This document shows, piece by piece, positions 25,722 to 34,187 of a DNA stretch of 64,000 nt; position 1 is the stretch's first letter; the number at the start of each line of letters is the position of its first letter. Origin of the DNA: HGM04593 sp045588485 (GTDB lineage Bacteria > Bacteroidota > Bacteroidia > Bacteroidales > Bacteroidaceae); NCBI GenBank assembly GCA_045588485.1, contig JAZNEI010000031.1:1-64000 (forward strand). Direction: 5' to 3'. Position numbers and translations under genes: made by a program. The notes beneath the pieces were generated by a model. It saw only the letters and a program-made list of their open reading frames with translations, did no database searches and had not been told where the DNA came from.

Positions 25722-27019
25722 TGGATTGTATGATAAAAAGATATATAGAGCCGGCAAGAAACGAGTGGCAAAAGCTGTGCTGCCGCACTCTTTCGGATGA
25801 TGCAGTAGTTGCCGAGCGTGTAAAAGAGATTATTGCACAGGTAGAGCGCGAGGGCGATAATGCCATACGCTCACTCGCGAAAATAATAGACAAGGTAGAA
25901 CTTTCGGCTATTGAGGTTACTCCCGAGGAACGCAGAGAGGCTTATGCTCTTGTTCCGCAAGAGCTGCGCGAGGCAATAGCAAAGGCTGCGAATAATATAA
26001 CTAAATTCCATTTGGCACAGCGTTTCGACCCTGTGCGCGTCGAGACTGTCCCCGGTGTACTTTGTGTACAGCGTGCCGTACCGATAAACAGGGTTGGACT
26101 ATATGTCCCAGGTGGAACTGCACCTCTCTTTTCAACAGTACTTATGCTGGCAATACCTGCAAAGGTTGCTGGATGCAAGGAGATTGTAATGTGTACGCCT
26201 GCCGATAAGAATGGCAAGGTTGCTCCTGCGGTGCTTTTTGCTGCTGCCGTATGCGGAGTAGAGAGAATTTTCAAGGTTGGTGGGGCGCAGGCAGTGGCAG
26301 CAATGGCATACGGAACCGAGACTATCCCGGCTGTGGATAAGATTTTCGGCCCGGGTAACAGATATGTCACAAAGGCTAAAGAACTGCTATCTACAAGAGT
26401 GGCAATAGATATGCCCGCCGGACCTTCCGAGGTGCTTGTGTTGGCCGATAATAAGGCAGTGCCTTCGTTTGTGGCAAGTGACTTATTGTCGCAGGCCGAG
26501 CATGGCACCGATTCACAGACGGTTCTTGTTTGCTCGGATACAGCTGTTGCCGATGCTGTCTCGCAGGAGGTTGCCGAACAGTTGCAAAGACTTCCCCGAA
26601 AGGAGATTGCCGAGAAGGCATTAGAGAATAGCAGGGTAGTGGTGCTTTCCGATGCCGATGATAGGCTGGACTTTGTGAATATGTATGCTCCCGAGCATCT
26701 TATAATATCTACCGACGACCCGTGGGGTGTTTCGGCGCGTGTAACATCGGCCGGCAGTGTGTTTGTTGGAAACTACACCCCCGAGAGTGCAGGAGATTAT
26801 GCATCGGGTACCAACCATACGCTTCCGACAGCGGGGTGGGCACGTTCGCACAGTGGGGTAAATGTCGATAGCTTTGTGCGCAAGATAACATTTCAGGCTG
26901 CTACACCATCGGGACTTTTGGAACTTGGTAATACAATAGTCACAATGGCACGTGCCGAAGGGCTTGATGCACACGCAAATGCTGTTATAGAGAGGCTGAA
27001 ATGTATTGATAAAGAGTAA
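25721..27019 (+). CDS. hisD: Histidinol dehydrogenase
   Basis: 432 residues from the ATG at 25721, which overlaps the hisG stop by one base. A start at 25730 is also possible. The enzyme oxidises L-histidinol to histidine in two NAD-dependent steps using a bound zinc. Family segments include PGGTAPLFSTVLMLAIPAKVAGC, FGPGNRYVTKAKELL, DMPAGPSEVLVLAD, LLSQAEHGTDSQ, the YAPEHLII segment and the AGDYASGTNHTLPT stretch with the zinc-binding region near the end. The length is standard. The order hisG-hisD-hisC matches other Bacteroidales. Confidence 0.96.
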   Translation: MDCMIKRYIEPARNEWQKLCCRTLSDDAVVAERVKEIIAQVEREGDNAIRSLAKIIDKVELSAIEVTPEERREAYALVPQELREAIAKAANNITKFHLAQRFDPVRVETVPGVLCVQRAVPINRVGLYVPGGTAPLFSTVLMLAIPAKVAGCKEIVMCTPADKNGKVAPAVLFAAAVCGVERIFKVGGAQAVAAMAYGTETIPAVDKIFGPGNRYVTKAKELLSTRVAIDMPAGPSEVLVLADNKAVPSFVASDLLSQAEHGTDSQTVLVCSDTAVADAVSQEVAEQLQRLPRKEIAEKALENSRVVVLSDADDRLDFVNMYAPEHLIISTDDPWGVSARVTSAGSVFVGNYTPESAGDYASGTNHTLPTAGWARSHSGVNVDSFVRKITFQAATPSGLLELGNTIVTMARAEGLDAHANAVIERLKCIDKE

Positions 27020-27024
27020 AAACT

Positions 27025-28059
27025 ATGGATATAGATAATGTGATGCGTTTTGTGCGCGACAATATACGTTGCCTTGCACCATACTCTACCGCACGCGATG
27101 AATATAAAGGCGAGATAGGTGCCTTTCTCGATGCAAATGAGAATCCTTATAACAACGGCTACAACCGCTATCCCGACCCTCGACAGAGCAAACTGAAAGA
27201 GACTCTATCGCAGTTGAAAGGTATTGCTCCCGAGAATATGTTCATTGGTAACGGCAGTGACGAGGCTATAGACCTGTGCTTCCGTATTTTCTGCGAACCG
27301 CGTCTTGATAATGTGGTGACAATAGCTCCTACCTATGGAATGTACCGCGTATCTGCTGCGATAAATGATGTAGAGGTGCGAGAGGTGCAGCTTGGCGAGG
27401 ATTTTGCCCTGCCTACCGCTGCGCTTCTATCGGCTTGTGACAAGAATACCAAGCTGATGTTCATCTGCTCTCCCAATAATCCAACGGGAAATATTTTCTC
27501 TATTGAACAGATACGTTGGATACTTGAGTATTTTGACGGTATATTGGTTGTGGATGAGGCGTATATAGATTTTGCTTCGCAGTCGAGTGTTACGACTCTT
27601 CTCGCCGAATATGATAATCTTATTGTCTTACAAACACTCTCAAAGGCGTATGGTCTTGCAGCATTGCGCTTGGGACTTGCTTTTGCTCACACACAGATAA
27701 TGCAGATTTTTGCCAATGTGAAATATCCTTATAATATTAATCTTGCAGGAATGGAGCGTGCTACAGAACTTCTGATACGTGATGTGGCGGCCGAAGTAGA
27801 GTGCATAAAGAACGAACGTGAGCGCGTGGCTCGGGCTTTGTCCGAAATTGCTTGTGTTGTCAATGTCTATCCATCCGATGCAAACTTCTTGCTAGTAAAG
27901 TTCGACGATGCAAAGGTAATGTATAATAAACTCATTAATGCCGAGGTTATTGTACGCGACCGTTCGGGAGTCGTCGGTTGTGAGGAGTGTTTAAGAATAA
28001 CAATAGGTACGCCCGAAGAAAACAACCGATTGTTAATGATTATAGCTTCGGGAGAATAA
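27025..28059 (+). CDS. hisC: Histidinol-phosphate aminotransferase
   Basis: 344 residues of the class I/II PLP aminotransferase type. DANENPYNNGYNRYPDP lies near the N-terminus, the phosphate-binding NGSDEAIDLCFR region follows, then SPNNPTGN, the VVDEAYIDFA motif and the PLP lysine in LQTLSKAYGLAALRLG. It transfers an amino group from glutamate to imidazole-acetol phosphate. It starts five bases after hisD and ends six bases before hisB. Confidence 0.95.
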   Translation: MDIDNVMRFVRDNIRCLAPYSTARDEYKGEIGAFLDANENPYNNGYNRYPDPRQSKLKETLSQLKGIAPENMFIGNGSDEAIDLCFRIFCEPRLDNVVTIAPTYGMYRVSAAINDVEVREVQLGEDFALPTAALLSACDKNTKLMFICSPNNPTGNIFSIEQIRWILEYFDGILVVDEAYIDFASQSSVTTLLAEYDNLIVLQTLSKAYGLAALRLGLAFAHTQIMQIFANVKYPYNINLAGMERATELLIRDVAAEVECIKNERERVARALSEIACVVNVYPSDANFLLVKFDDAKVMYNKLINAEVIVRDRSGVVGCEECLRITIGTPEENNRLLMIIASGE

Positions 28060-28065
28060 ATTATA

Positions 28066-29202
28066 ATGAAGATAACAATGAAAAAAGCACTGTTTATTGA
28101 CCGTGACGGTACTATAATATGGGAACCTCCTGTGACCGAGCAGGTTGACAGCCTCGAACAGCTGCAATTTATGCCGGGAGTGATAGGTGCTCTATCGCAC
28201 ATTGTCGATAGCGATTTTGAGCTTGTTCTTGCAAGCAATCAGGATGGTCTTGGAACGGATGCCAATCCACGGGAACGGTTCGATGTAATACACAATAAGA
28301 TGCTCGACACACTGCGTGGCGAGGGTATCGAGTTTAATGACCAACTGATAGACGAGCATCATCCTGACGATGGTTCACCTAACCGTAAGCCGGGAACCGG
28401 TATGTTCGGAAAATATATGGATGGCAGCTATGCTCTTGACAAATCCTATGTCATAGGCGACCGTCTGACCGATGTTGAGCTTGCACGTAATTTAGGCGCA
28501 AAGGCTATTCTGTATACCGCAGACAAGGAGCGTATAAATGAACTTGCTGCATCGTCTTATGCCGATGTGTGTGTGCTTGTTACAGACAGCTGGAGAGAGA
28601 TTGCCGAGTTTCTGCGTTGTGGTGAACGACGTGTAACCATAGCTCGTAAGACGAGGGAGACAGATATTGAAATAACAATAGACCTCGACGGAAAAGGAGA
28701 ATCATCGGTTGATACAGGGCTGAGCTTCCTCGATCATATGATAGACCAGATAGTGCATCATGCAGGTGTTTCGCTGAGGGTAAAGGCTGCCGGTGACCTG
28801 AATGTAGATGAGCATCATACAATGGAGGATATTGCCATTGTGCTTGGTGAGGCTATTCTAAAGGCGCTTGGTGATAAACGAGGAATAGGACGCTATGGCT
28901 TTGTGCTTCCTATGGATGAGTCGCGGGCAATGTTGCTGATGGATTTTGGCGGACGCATAGACTTTGACTGGGATGTGATATTTACACGCGAGTATGTGGG
29001 TGATGTCCCAACCGAAATGTTCAAGCACTTCTTTAAGTCCTTGGGGGCGGCAATGTGTTGCAATATGCATGTTTCGGCTAAGGGTGAGAACAACCATCAC
29101 ATTGCCGAGGCCATTTTCAAGGCTTTTGCAAGGGCGTTGCGTATGGCAATAAAACGTGAACCTTTCAGTTATGAGCTGCCGAGCAGCAAGGGGGTGTTAT
29201 GA
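28066..29202 (+). CDS. hisB: Bifunctional histidinol-phosphatase / imidazoleglycerol-phosphate dehydratase
   Basis: 378 residues with two enzymes in one chain. Residues 1 to about 170 are a HAD-type histidinol phosphatase with the nucleophile motif FIDRDGTI and the later KPGTGMF and VIGDRLTDVELARN motifs. Residues about 180-378 are the dehydratase with the metal-binding LDHMIDQIVHHAG and DEHHTMEDIAI motifs and the later NNHHIAEAIFKAFARAL segment. The ATG at 28066 was kept; a second ATG at 28078 would start at MKKALFIDRDGT, which many relatives use. Its last bases overlap hisH (ATGA). Confidence 0.95.
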   Translation: MKITMKKALFIDRDGTIIWEPPVTEQVDSLEQLQFMPGVIGALSHIVDSDFELVLASNQDGLGTDANPRERFDVIHNKMLDTLRGEGIEFNDQLIDEHHPDDGSPNRKPGTGMFGKYMDGSYALDKSYVIGDRLTDVELARNLGAKAILYTADKERINELAASSYADVCVLVTDSWREIAEFLRCGERRVTIARKTRETDIEITIDLDGKGESSVDTGLSFLDHMIDQIVHHAGVSLRVKAAGDLNVDEHHTMEDIAIVLGEAILKALGDKRGIGRYGFVLPMDESRAMLLMDFGGRIDFDWDVIFTREYVGDVPTEMFKHFFKSLGAAMCCNMHVSAKGENNHHIAEAIFKAFARALRMAIKREPFSYELPSSKGVL

Positions 29203-29792
29203 TTGCTGTGGTAGATTACGATACGGGAAACTTGCGTTCGGTGTGCAATGCCATTGAACGTATCGGTGCCGAATATTGTGTAACAAGTGATGCCGGCATT
29301 ATCTCAACGGCCGATGCAGTTATTCTTCCGGGGGTGGGTGAAGCCTCCTCAGCAATGGATAAATTGCGTGAACGTGGCCTTGTCGAAGTTATAAAGGAAC
29401 TGAAACAGCCTGTCCTTGGGATTTGTATCGGGATGCAGTTGATGTGCCGTTACAGCGAAGAGGGAAATGTGTCATGCTTAGGGATATTCGATACTGATGT
29501 ACGTCGTTTTACTCCCGACAAAGAGAGTGGAGTGAAAGTCCCTCATATGGGATGGAACAGCATCAAGGGGCTGTCATCACCTTTGTTCGACGGAATAAAT
29601 GATGGCGAATTTGTCTATTTTGTACATTCCTATGCTCCCGAGCTGTGTGATGCTTGCATTGCTCGTTCGTGCAACGGACGTGAGTTTGCTGCTGCTCTGA
29701 CAAAAGGGAATTTCTATGGAACCCAATTTCATCCCGAGAAGAGTGGTGATGTAGGTGAACTTATTATAAGAAACTTCTTAAAAATAAGATGA
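29199..29792 (+). CDS. hisH: Imidazole glycerol phosphate synthase, glutamine amidotransferase subunit
   Basis: 197 residues of the class I glutamine amidotransferase type. The nucleophile cysteine lies in VLGICIGMQLM, the His-Glu pair in GTQFHPEKSG, and the oxyanion-strand region LPGVGEASSAM is seen near the N-terminus. It delivers ammonia through a channel to HisF. Its start overlaps the end of hisB and its stop overlaps the hisA start, which suggests translational coupling. Confidence 0.96.
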   Translation: MIAVVDYDTGNLRSVCNAIERIGAEYCVTSDAGIISTADAVILPGVGEASSAMDKLRERGLVEVIKELKQPVLGICIGMQLMCRYSEEGNVSCLGIFDTDVRRFTPDKESGVKVPHMGWNSIKGLSSPLFDGINDGEFVYFVHSYAPELCDACIARSCNGREFAAALTKGNFYGTQFHPEKSGDVGELIIRNFLKIR

Positions 29793-30517
29793 TGGAACTA
29801 ATACCGGCTATAGATTTAATAGATGGGCGCTGTGTGCGTCTGACGCAAGGCGATTATGGACAGACTAAGATATATGACAGCGACCCTGCAGATATGGCAC
29901 GCCGATATGCCGATTGCGGTGTCCGTCGACTGCATATTGTAGACCTTGATGGCGCTAAGGCAAAGGCTCCATGCAACCTTAGGACTCTCGAGAAGGTGGC
30001 AACGGCAACCGGACTCGATATAGAGTGGGGTGGAGGTATTAAGGACTCCGTAGCCATTAGGCAGGCTTTTGATTCGGGCGCTTCGCGAGTAATATGCGGC
30101 AGTGTGGCCGTCGATAATCCCGAACTATTCTCGCGGTGGTTGCACGAGTATGGTGCTTCACGTGTTATCTTAGGTGCCGATATAAGGGACGGCAAGGTGG
30201 CAACACACGGTTGGCTTAAGGATGGCGGTGTCGGTGTCGAAGAACTTGTCGAGGCTTTATTGCCCAATGGACTTACGCAACTTATCTGCACCGATATTAG
30301 CAAGGATGGAATGTTGCAAGGACCCAATTTGCCTTTATATGTCGAACTGCAACAACGCTTTCCGACGGTTGATGTTACCCTCAGCGGAGGAGTATCATCA
30401 ATGACCGACCTTGAACGTGCAAGAGAGAATGGGGTGCGTGCCGCTATAATAGGAAAGGCAATATATGAGGGGCGTATAACTTTAAAAGAGCTTGAGAAAT
30501 GGTTGCTAAACGTATAA
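29789..30517 (+). CDS. hisA: Phosphoribosylformimino-5-aminoimidazole carboxamide ribotide isomerase
   Basis: 242 residues of a (beta/alpha)8 barrel. The first active-site aspartate lies in LIPAIDLIDGRCVRL and the second phosphate loop in CTDISKDGMLQGPNL, with the two phosphate-binding GGGI and LSGGVSS loops. It catalyses the Amadori rearrangement of ProFAR. Either ATG at 29789 or 29792 may be used. Its 3' end overlaps the hisF start by 19 bases. Confidence 0.96.
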   Translation: MMELIPAIDLIDGRCVRLTQGDYGQTKIYDSDPADMARRYADCGVRRLHIVDLDGAKAKAPCNLRTLEKVATATGLDIEWGGGIKDSVAIRQAFDSGASRVICGSVAVDNPELFSRWLHEYGASRVILGADIRDGKVATHGWLKDGGVGVEELVEALLPNGLTQLICTDISKDGMLQGPNLPLYVELQQRFPTVDVTLSGGVSSMTDLERARENGVRAAIIGKAIYEGRITLKELEKWLLNV

Positions 30518-31254
30518 TCCCTTGCTTGGATGTAAAGGAGGGACGCACTGTAAAAGGTGTTAACTTCGTGGGGCTGCAGGATGTGGGAGATGCAGTTGAA
30601 TTGGGTAGAATGTATGCGGCGCAGGGTGCCGATGAACTTGTCTATCTTGATATAAGCGCAACAGTCGAAGGGCGTAATACTTTCACCTCTTTGGTCGAGA
30701 GAATAGCACGTAATATAAATATCCCTTTCACTGTTGGCGGTGGAATATCTTCTATCGACGATGCAGCACGCCTGCTTGACGTGGGTGCCGATAAAATCTC
30801 TATAAACAGTGCTGCGGTGCGTAATCCTCATCTTATTGATGAGATAGCCTCGAAATATGGCAGTCAGTTTGTAGTGCTCGCGATAGATGCCAAACAGATA
30901 GATGACAGATGGCTCATAACCACTCACGGAGGTCGCAAACTCACCGAGCGCGAACTGTTCTCTTGGGCACATGAAGGGCAGGAACGTGGTGCCGGCGAAA
31001 TATTGCTTACATCTATGGACCACGATGGTACGCGCGATGGTTATCCTTGTGAACTTTTCGAGTCTTTATCACAGCAACTCTCTATTCCCATTATTGCTTC
31101 GGGGGGTGCAGGTTCGGTTAATGATATATACGAGGTCCTATCTGACGGGCGTGCCGATGCTGCTCTTGCTGCAAGTATTTTCCATTATGGCGAGATAACT
31201 GTCGGCGAATTGAAACGACAACTGCACGAACGTGGTATAAAGGTAAGATTATAG
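30499..31254 (+). CDS. hisF: Imidazole glycerol phosphate synthase, cyclase subunit
   Basis: 251 residues of a (beta/alpha)8 barrel starting MVAKRIIPCLDVKEGRTVKG, with the catalytic aspartates in CLDV and in LTSMDHDGTRDGY, and phosphate loops TVGGGISS and IASGGAGS. With HisH it makes imidazole glycerol phosphate and AICAR. The ATG lies inside the hisA 3' end in another frame. A 26-base gap leads to hisIE. Confidence 0.96.
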   Translation: MVAKRIIPCLDVKEGRTVKGVNFVGLQDVGDAVELGRMYAAQGADELVYLDISATVEGRNTFTSLVERIARNINIPFTVGGGISSIDDAARLLDVGADKISINSAAVRNPHLIDEIASKYGSQFVVLAIDAKQIDDRWLITTHGGRKLTERELFSWAHEGQERGAGEILLTSMDHDGTRDGYPCELFESLSQQLSIPIIASGGAGSVNDIYEVLSDGRADAALAASIFHYGEITVGELKRQLHERGIKVRL

Positions 31255-31280
31255 TAGAAATTTAAACAGCTTATAAATAT

Positions 31281-31880
31281 ATGAAATTTTCCGATTTTAA
31301 ATTATCAAAGAACTCCGATGCACTGCTGCCTGTGGTGGTACAGGATAGTGTAACACTAAAGGTACTGATGGTGGCATATATGAACAGCGAGGCATTCGAA
31401 AAGACAGTGCAGACGGGCAAGGCGACATTCTATAGTCGTTCACGCGCCGCCCTTTGGACAAAGGGCGAGACAAGCGGTAATTATATCGAGGTTGTTGCAA
31501 TGTATCCTGATTGTGATAACGACACACTCTTGCTTATGGGTAAGCCTGTAGGACCTGCCTGCCACAGAGGAACAACCTCTTGTTTCGATACTCCCGAAAA
31601 TGAGGGTTTTATACGTAAACTTCAAGGAGTAATACAACAGCGTCACAGAGATATGCCCGAAGAGTCCTACACCACCTATCTGTTCAATAAGGGTACGAAC
31701 AAAATAGCTCAGAAAGTTGGCGAAGAGGCTGTAGAGACGGTTATCGAGGCAATTGATGACAACAAGGAGAGATATCTGTACGAGGCAAGCGACCTTATAT
31801 ACCATCTGCTGGTATTGAACGAACAGATGGGATTTACAATCAAGGATATTGAGGAAGAGCTTGCATCGCGTCACAAATAG
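31281..31880 (+). CDS. hisI: Phosphoribosyl-AMP cyclohydrolase / phosphoribosyl-ATP pyrophosphatase
   Basis: 199 residues with two domains, often labelled hisIE. HisI (1 to about 105) has the magnesium and zinc motifs YPDCDNDTLLL and GPACHRGTTSCF. HisE (about 110-199) has the helical pattern typical of the MazG-like pyrophosphatases, including KVGEEAVETVIEAIDD and ASDLIYHLLVL. The two activities act in steps two and three of the pathway. It ends the operon, and with the seven genes before it every enzymatic step is covered. Confidence 0.95.
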   Translation: MKFSDFKLSKNSDALLPVVVQDSVTLKVLMVAYMNSEAFEKTVQTGKATFYSRSRAALWTKGETSGNYIEVVAMYPDCDNDTLLLMGKPVGPACHRGTTSCFDTPENEGFIRKLQGVIQQRHRDMPEESYTTYLFNKGTNKIAQKVGEEAVETVIEAIDDNKERYLYEASDLIYHLLVLNEQMGFTIKDIEEELASRHK

Positions 31881-31909
31881 CACTCCTGAAATGTGTTTGT
31901 AAATGCAGT

Positions 31910-31928
31910 TTGCTGCCTGTTGCAGCAA
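31910..31928 (+). terminator. Weak hairpin after the his operon
   Basis: TTGCTGC / GCAGCAA with a five-base loop, 30 bases after the hisIE stop. It is followed by an A run rather than a T run, so termination strength is uncertain. Confidence 0.35.
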
Positions 31929-32085
31929 TGATAAAAAAAATTATTACTGTCCGATAAAAATAGAATAATCCCAAAAAGGGCTATTGACGAAGCTGATATT
32001 GCCACTTTTACCTCAAAAATACTAAAGCAAGCCCACTTTTTCATAAAATCATAAGGTTGTTCATTGGTGCGCCGTATGAAAATTA

Positions 32086-32175
32086 GTAAAATGGTAGATG
32101 TTTTTTGGATTAAGTGCGAGGCTGTTTGAGCGAAGCGAGTTCCGCAGCACCCAAAAAACATCGTGAGCATTTTAC
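32086..32175. repeat. Imperfect 90-base palindrome
   Basis: The left arm GTAAAATG plus GATGTTTTTTGG pairs with CCAAAAAACATC plus CATTTTAC on the right, with a GAGCGAAGCGAG-containing centre. It could fold into a long hairpin RNA or cruciform. Similar GC-palindromic intergenic units are common in Bacteroidales, as I recall, but no second copy was found in this window. Confidence 0.6.
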
Positions 32176-32204
32176 GTTAAGATTTTCGTGCGCAGAGCCT
32201 TTTG

Positions 32205-32232
32205 CCTACTTTTCGTCGGCACGAAAAGTAGG
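32205..32232. repeat. Perfect hairpin CCTACTTTTCGT / ACGAAAAGTAGG
   Basis: Two 12-base perfect inverted arms around the four-base loop CGGC. It is compact and GC-poor with no T run, so it looks like a repeat unit rather than a terminator. Confidence 0.65.
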
Positions 32233-32374
32233 AGAAAAAGAACAATGAAAGGCTGAATATAACAAACAAGCCTAAATGAGAGACTGAAAAAGTTTTACCG
32301 GACACCTAATAAAAAAAATATCTTTTGCGTGCATATTTTTTTATCATTGTAGTTTCTTTGTTAATTTTCTTTGT

Positions 32375-32382
32375 TATCTTTG
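32375..32382 (+). promoter_or_regulatory. -7 box of pyrG
   Basis: TATCTTTG matches the consensus, about 120 bases upstream of the pyrG start. TTTG at 32357-32360 is only 14 bases away and TTG at 32347-32349 is 25 away, so the -33 box is uncertain. Confidence 0.5.
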
Positions 32383-32504
32383 CAGAGCCGCAATTTTAGG
32401 AGACTATGGTTGCATAAGCTGGGTTTTTGACAATTGGCAGTTTTTTGTCGGTGCGTCAGAAACTCTTTTTGATTGATTAAGAAACGTCTTAAATTTTTTA
32501 TACC

Positions 32505-34109
32505 GTGGCTGACACAAAGTATATTTTCGTGACCGGAGGTGTTGCCTCCTCACTTGGAAAAGGAGTTATCTCCTCATCAATAGGCAAGCTGTTGCAGGCT
32601 CGTGGGTACAATATTACCATTCAGAAGTTCGACCCCTACATAAATGTAGACCCGGGTACACTTAATCCAAATGAGCACGGCGAGTGTTATGTTACAATCG
32701 ATGGCCGTGAAACCGACCTCGACCTCGGACACTACGAGCGCTTCACAGATATTAAAACTACACGTTGGAATACATTTACCACAGGACGTATATATCGCGA
32801 GGTTATCGAGAAAGAGCGTCGTGGCGACTATCTTGGAAAAACTGTTCAGGTTGTTCCTCATATCACCGACGAAATTAAACGCAGTATGCTTCTCGTAAGC
32901 AAAAAGGAGAACCTCGATTTTGTGATTACCGAGATTGGTGGTACTGTAGGAGATATCGAAGGCCTGCCCTATCTCGAGGCTATCCGTCAGTTGAAGTGGG
33001 AGCTTGGCAAACGTGCAGTTTGTGTACATCTTACTTTGGTTCCCTACCTCTCGGCGGCAGGCGAGCTTAAGACAAAGCCTACACAGCACAGCGTGAAGCA
33101 GTTGCAGAGTCTCGGTATACAGCCTGATGTACTTGTTCTTCGTGCCGAGCACGACCTTGATACCAATCTTATGCGCAAGGTAGCAAGTTTCTGCAATGTG
33201 CAGCCCGATTGTGTTGTTCACAGCCCGGACGTTCCCTCTATCTACGAGGTGCCCATCAGAATGCAGGAGCAGGGATTGGATTCTGCTATCCTCCGTCTTG
33301 TGGGAATGGAGGTTGGCGAGACTCCGGGACTTATTCCATGGCGTACATTCATCGAGCGTCGTAACAATGCAAGCCGCGAGGTTAACATTGGTCTTGTTGG
33401 AAAATATGACCTGCGCGATGCTTACAAGAGCCTTTATGAGAGTTTGTCGCAGTCGGGTGTATATCACGATAGCAAGGTTAGATGCCACTTTATCGATAGT
33501 GAGAAAATTAACGATAGCAACGTTGCCGAGATGCTTGCAGGTATGGACGGATATGTAATCTGCCCGGGATTCGGACAGCGTGGCCTCGATGGTAAGATTG
33601 CCGCAGTAAAATATTGCCGTGAGAATAATCTTGCTACCCTCGGAATATGTTTAGGATTGCATGCAATGGTAATAGAGTTTGCACGTAACGTGCTTGGTTA
33701 TGCCGATGCCAACTGCTCGGATATAGATCCTAAGTCAACGCATCCCGTTGTAGACATGATGGAGGAGAAGAAGGCTATTGCAAATAATGGTGACCTTATG
33801 CGTCTGGGTGGTTACAACTGTAATCTCACACCCGGTAGCAAAGTGTACGAGGCATACGGAACCGATAAGATTGTAGAGCGTCATCGTCATCGTTACGAGT
33901 TTAACGATGCATATACTGCCGAGTTCGAGAAGGCCGGTATGATGTGTAGCGGTATAAACCCCGAGAGCGGTCTTGTCGAAGTCGTGGAGATTCCTTCACT
34001 TGATTGGTTCATTGGTGTAGAGTATCATCCCGAGTATTCGAGTACAGTACTTCACCCCAGTCCTCTCATCATGGACTTCTTAAAGAATGTAGTCAGCCGC
34101 AAGGCATAA
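32505..34109 (+). CDS. pyrG: CTP synthase
   Basis: 534 residues beginning at a GTG (MADTKYIFVTGGVASSLGKG). The N-terminal amidoligase domain (1 to about 270) has the P-loop-like GGVASSLGKG, the ADT-binding FDPYINVDPGTLNPNEHGE segment and the KTKPTQHSVK motif. The C-terminal glutaminase domain has the nucleophile region TLGICLGLHAM, where GLH stands in place of the usual GMQ, and the catalytic EYHPEYSS. It converts UTP, ATP and glutamine to CTP. It forms a single-gene unit with a -7 box about 120 bases upstream and a terminator after it. Confidence 0.95.
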   Translation: MADTKYIFVTGGVASSLGKGVISSSIGKLLQARGYNITIQKFDPYINVDPGTLNPNEHGECYVTIDGRETDLDLGHYERFTDIKTTRWNTFTTGRIYREVIEKERRGDYLGKTVQVVPHITDEIKRSMLLVSKKENLDFVITEIGGTVGDIEGLPYLEAIRQLKWELGKRAVCVHLTLVPYLSAAGELKTKPTQHSVKQLQSLGIQPDVLVLRAEHDLDTNLMRKVASFCNVQPDCVVHSPDVPSIYEVPIRMQEQGLDSAILRLVGMEVGETPGLIPWRTFIERRNNASREVNIGLVGKYDLRDAYKSLYESLSQSGVYHDSKVRCHFIDSEKINDSNVAEMLAGMDGYVICPGFGQRGLDGKIAAVKYCRENNLATLGICLGLHAMVIEFARNVLGYADANCSDIDPKSTHPVVDMMEEKKAIANNGDLMRLGGYNCNLTPGSKVYEAYGTDKIVERHRHRYEFNDAYTAEFEKAGMMCSGINPESGLVEVVEIPSLDWFIGVEYHPEYSSTVLHPSPLIMDFLKNVVSRKA

Positions 34110-34137
34110 ACTCTTACACAGAAGTGTAATAAAATAC

Positions 34138-34169
34138 AATAACGACGTTTCCCAAGAAACGTCGTTATT
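34138..34169. terminator. Bidirectional terminator between pyrG and the patatin gene
   Basis: A perfect 14-bp stem AATAACGACGTTTC / GAAACGTCGTTATT around the loop CCAA, in the 78-base gap between convergent genes. Confidence 0.8.
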
Positions 34170-34187
34170 ATATTTATTGTCTTTTGT

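Larger units (their letters stand above)
31948..32304. mobile_element. Possible IS remnant or MITE with terminal inverted repeats
   Basis: The segment begins TGTCCGATAAAA (31948-31959) and ends TTTTACCGGACA (32293-32304), which are inverted copies with 11 of 12 matching. It is 357 bases and contains no gene. Inside are two palindromic units, described separately. No target-site duplication could be recognised beside it. This is the bulk of a 624-base gap between hisIE and pyrG that otherwise holds only the pyrG promoter region. The mobile origin is inferred from the terminal repeats. Confidence 0.4.

Noticed and set aside
29854..31023. Long minus-strand open frame (389 codons) opposite hisA and hisF
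   Set aside because: It runs antisense to two certain genes and has no recognisable motif. It reflects the codon bias of the genes on the other strand.
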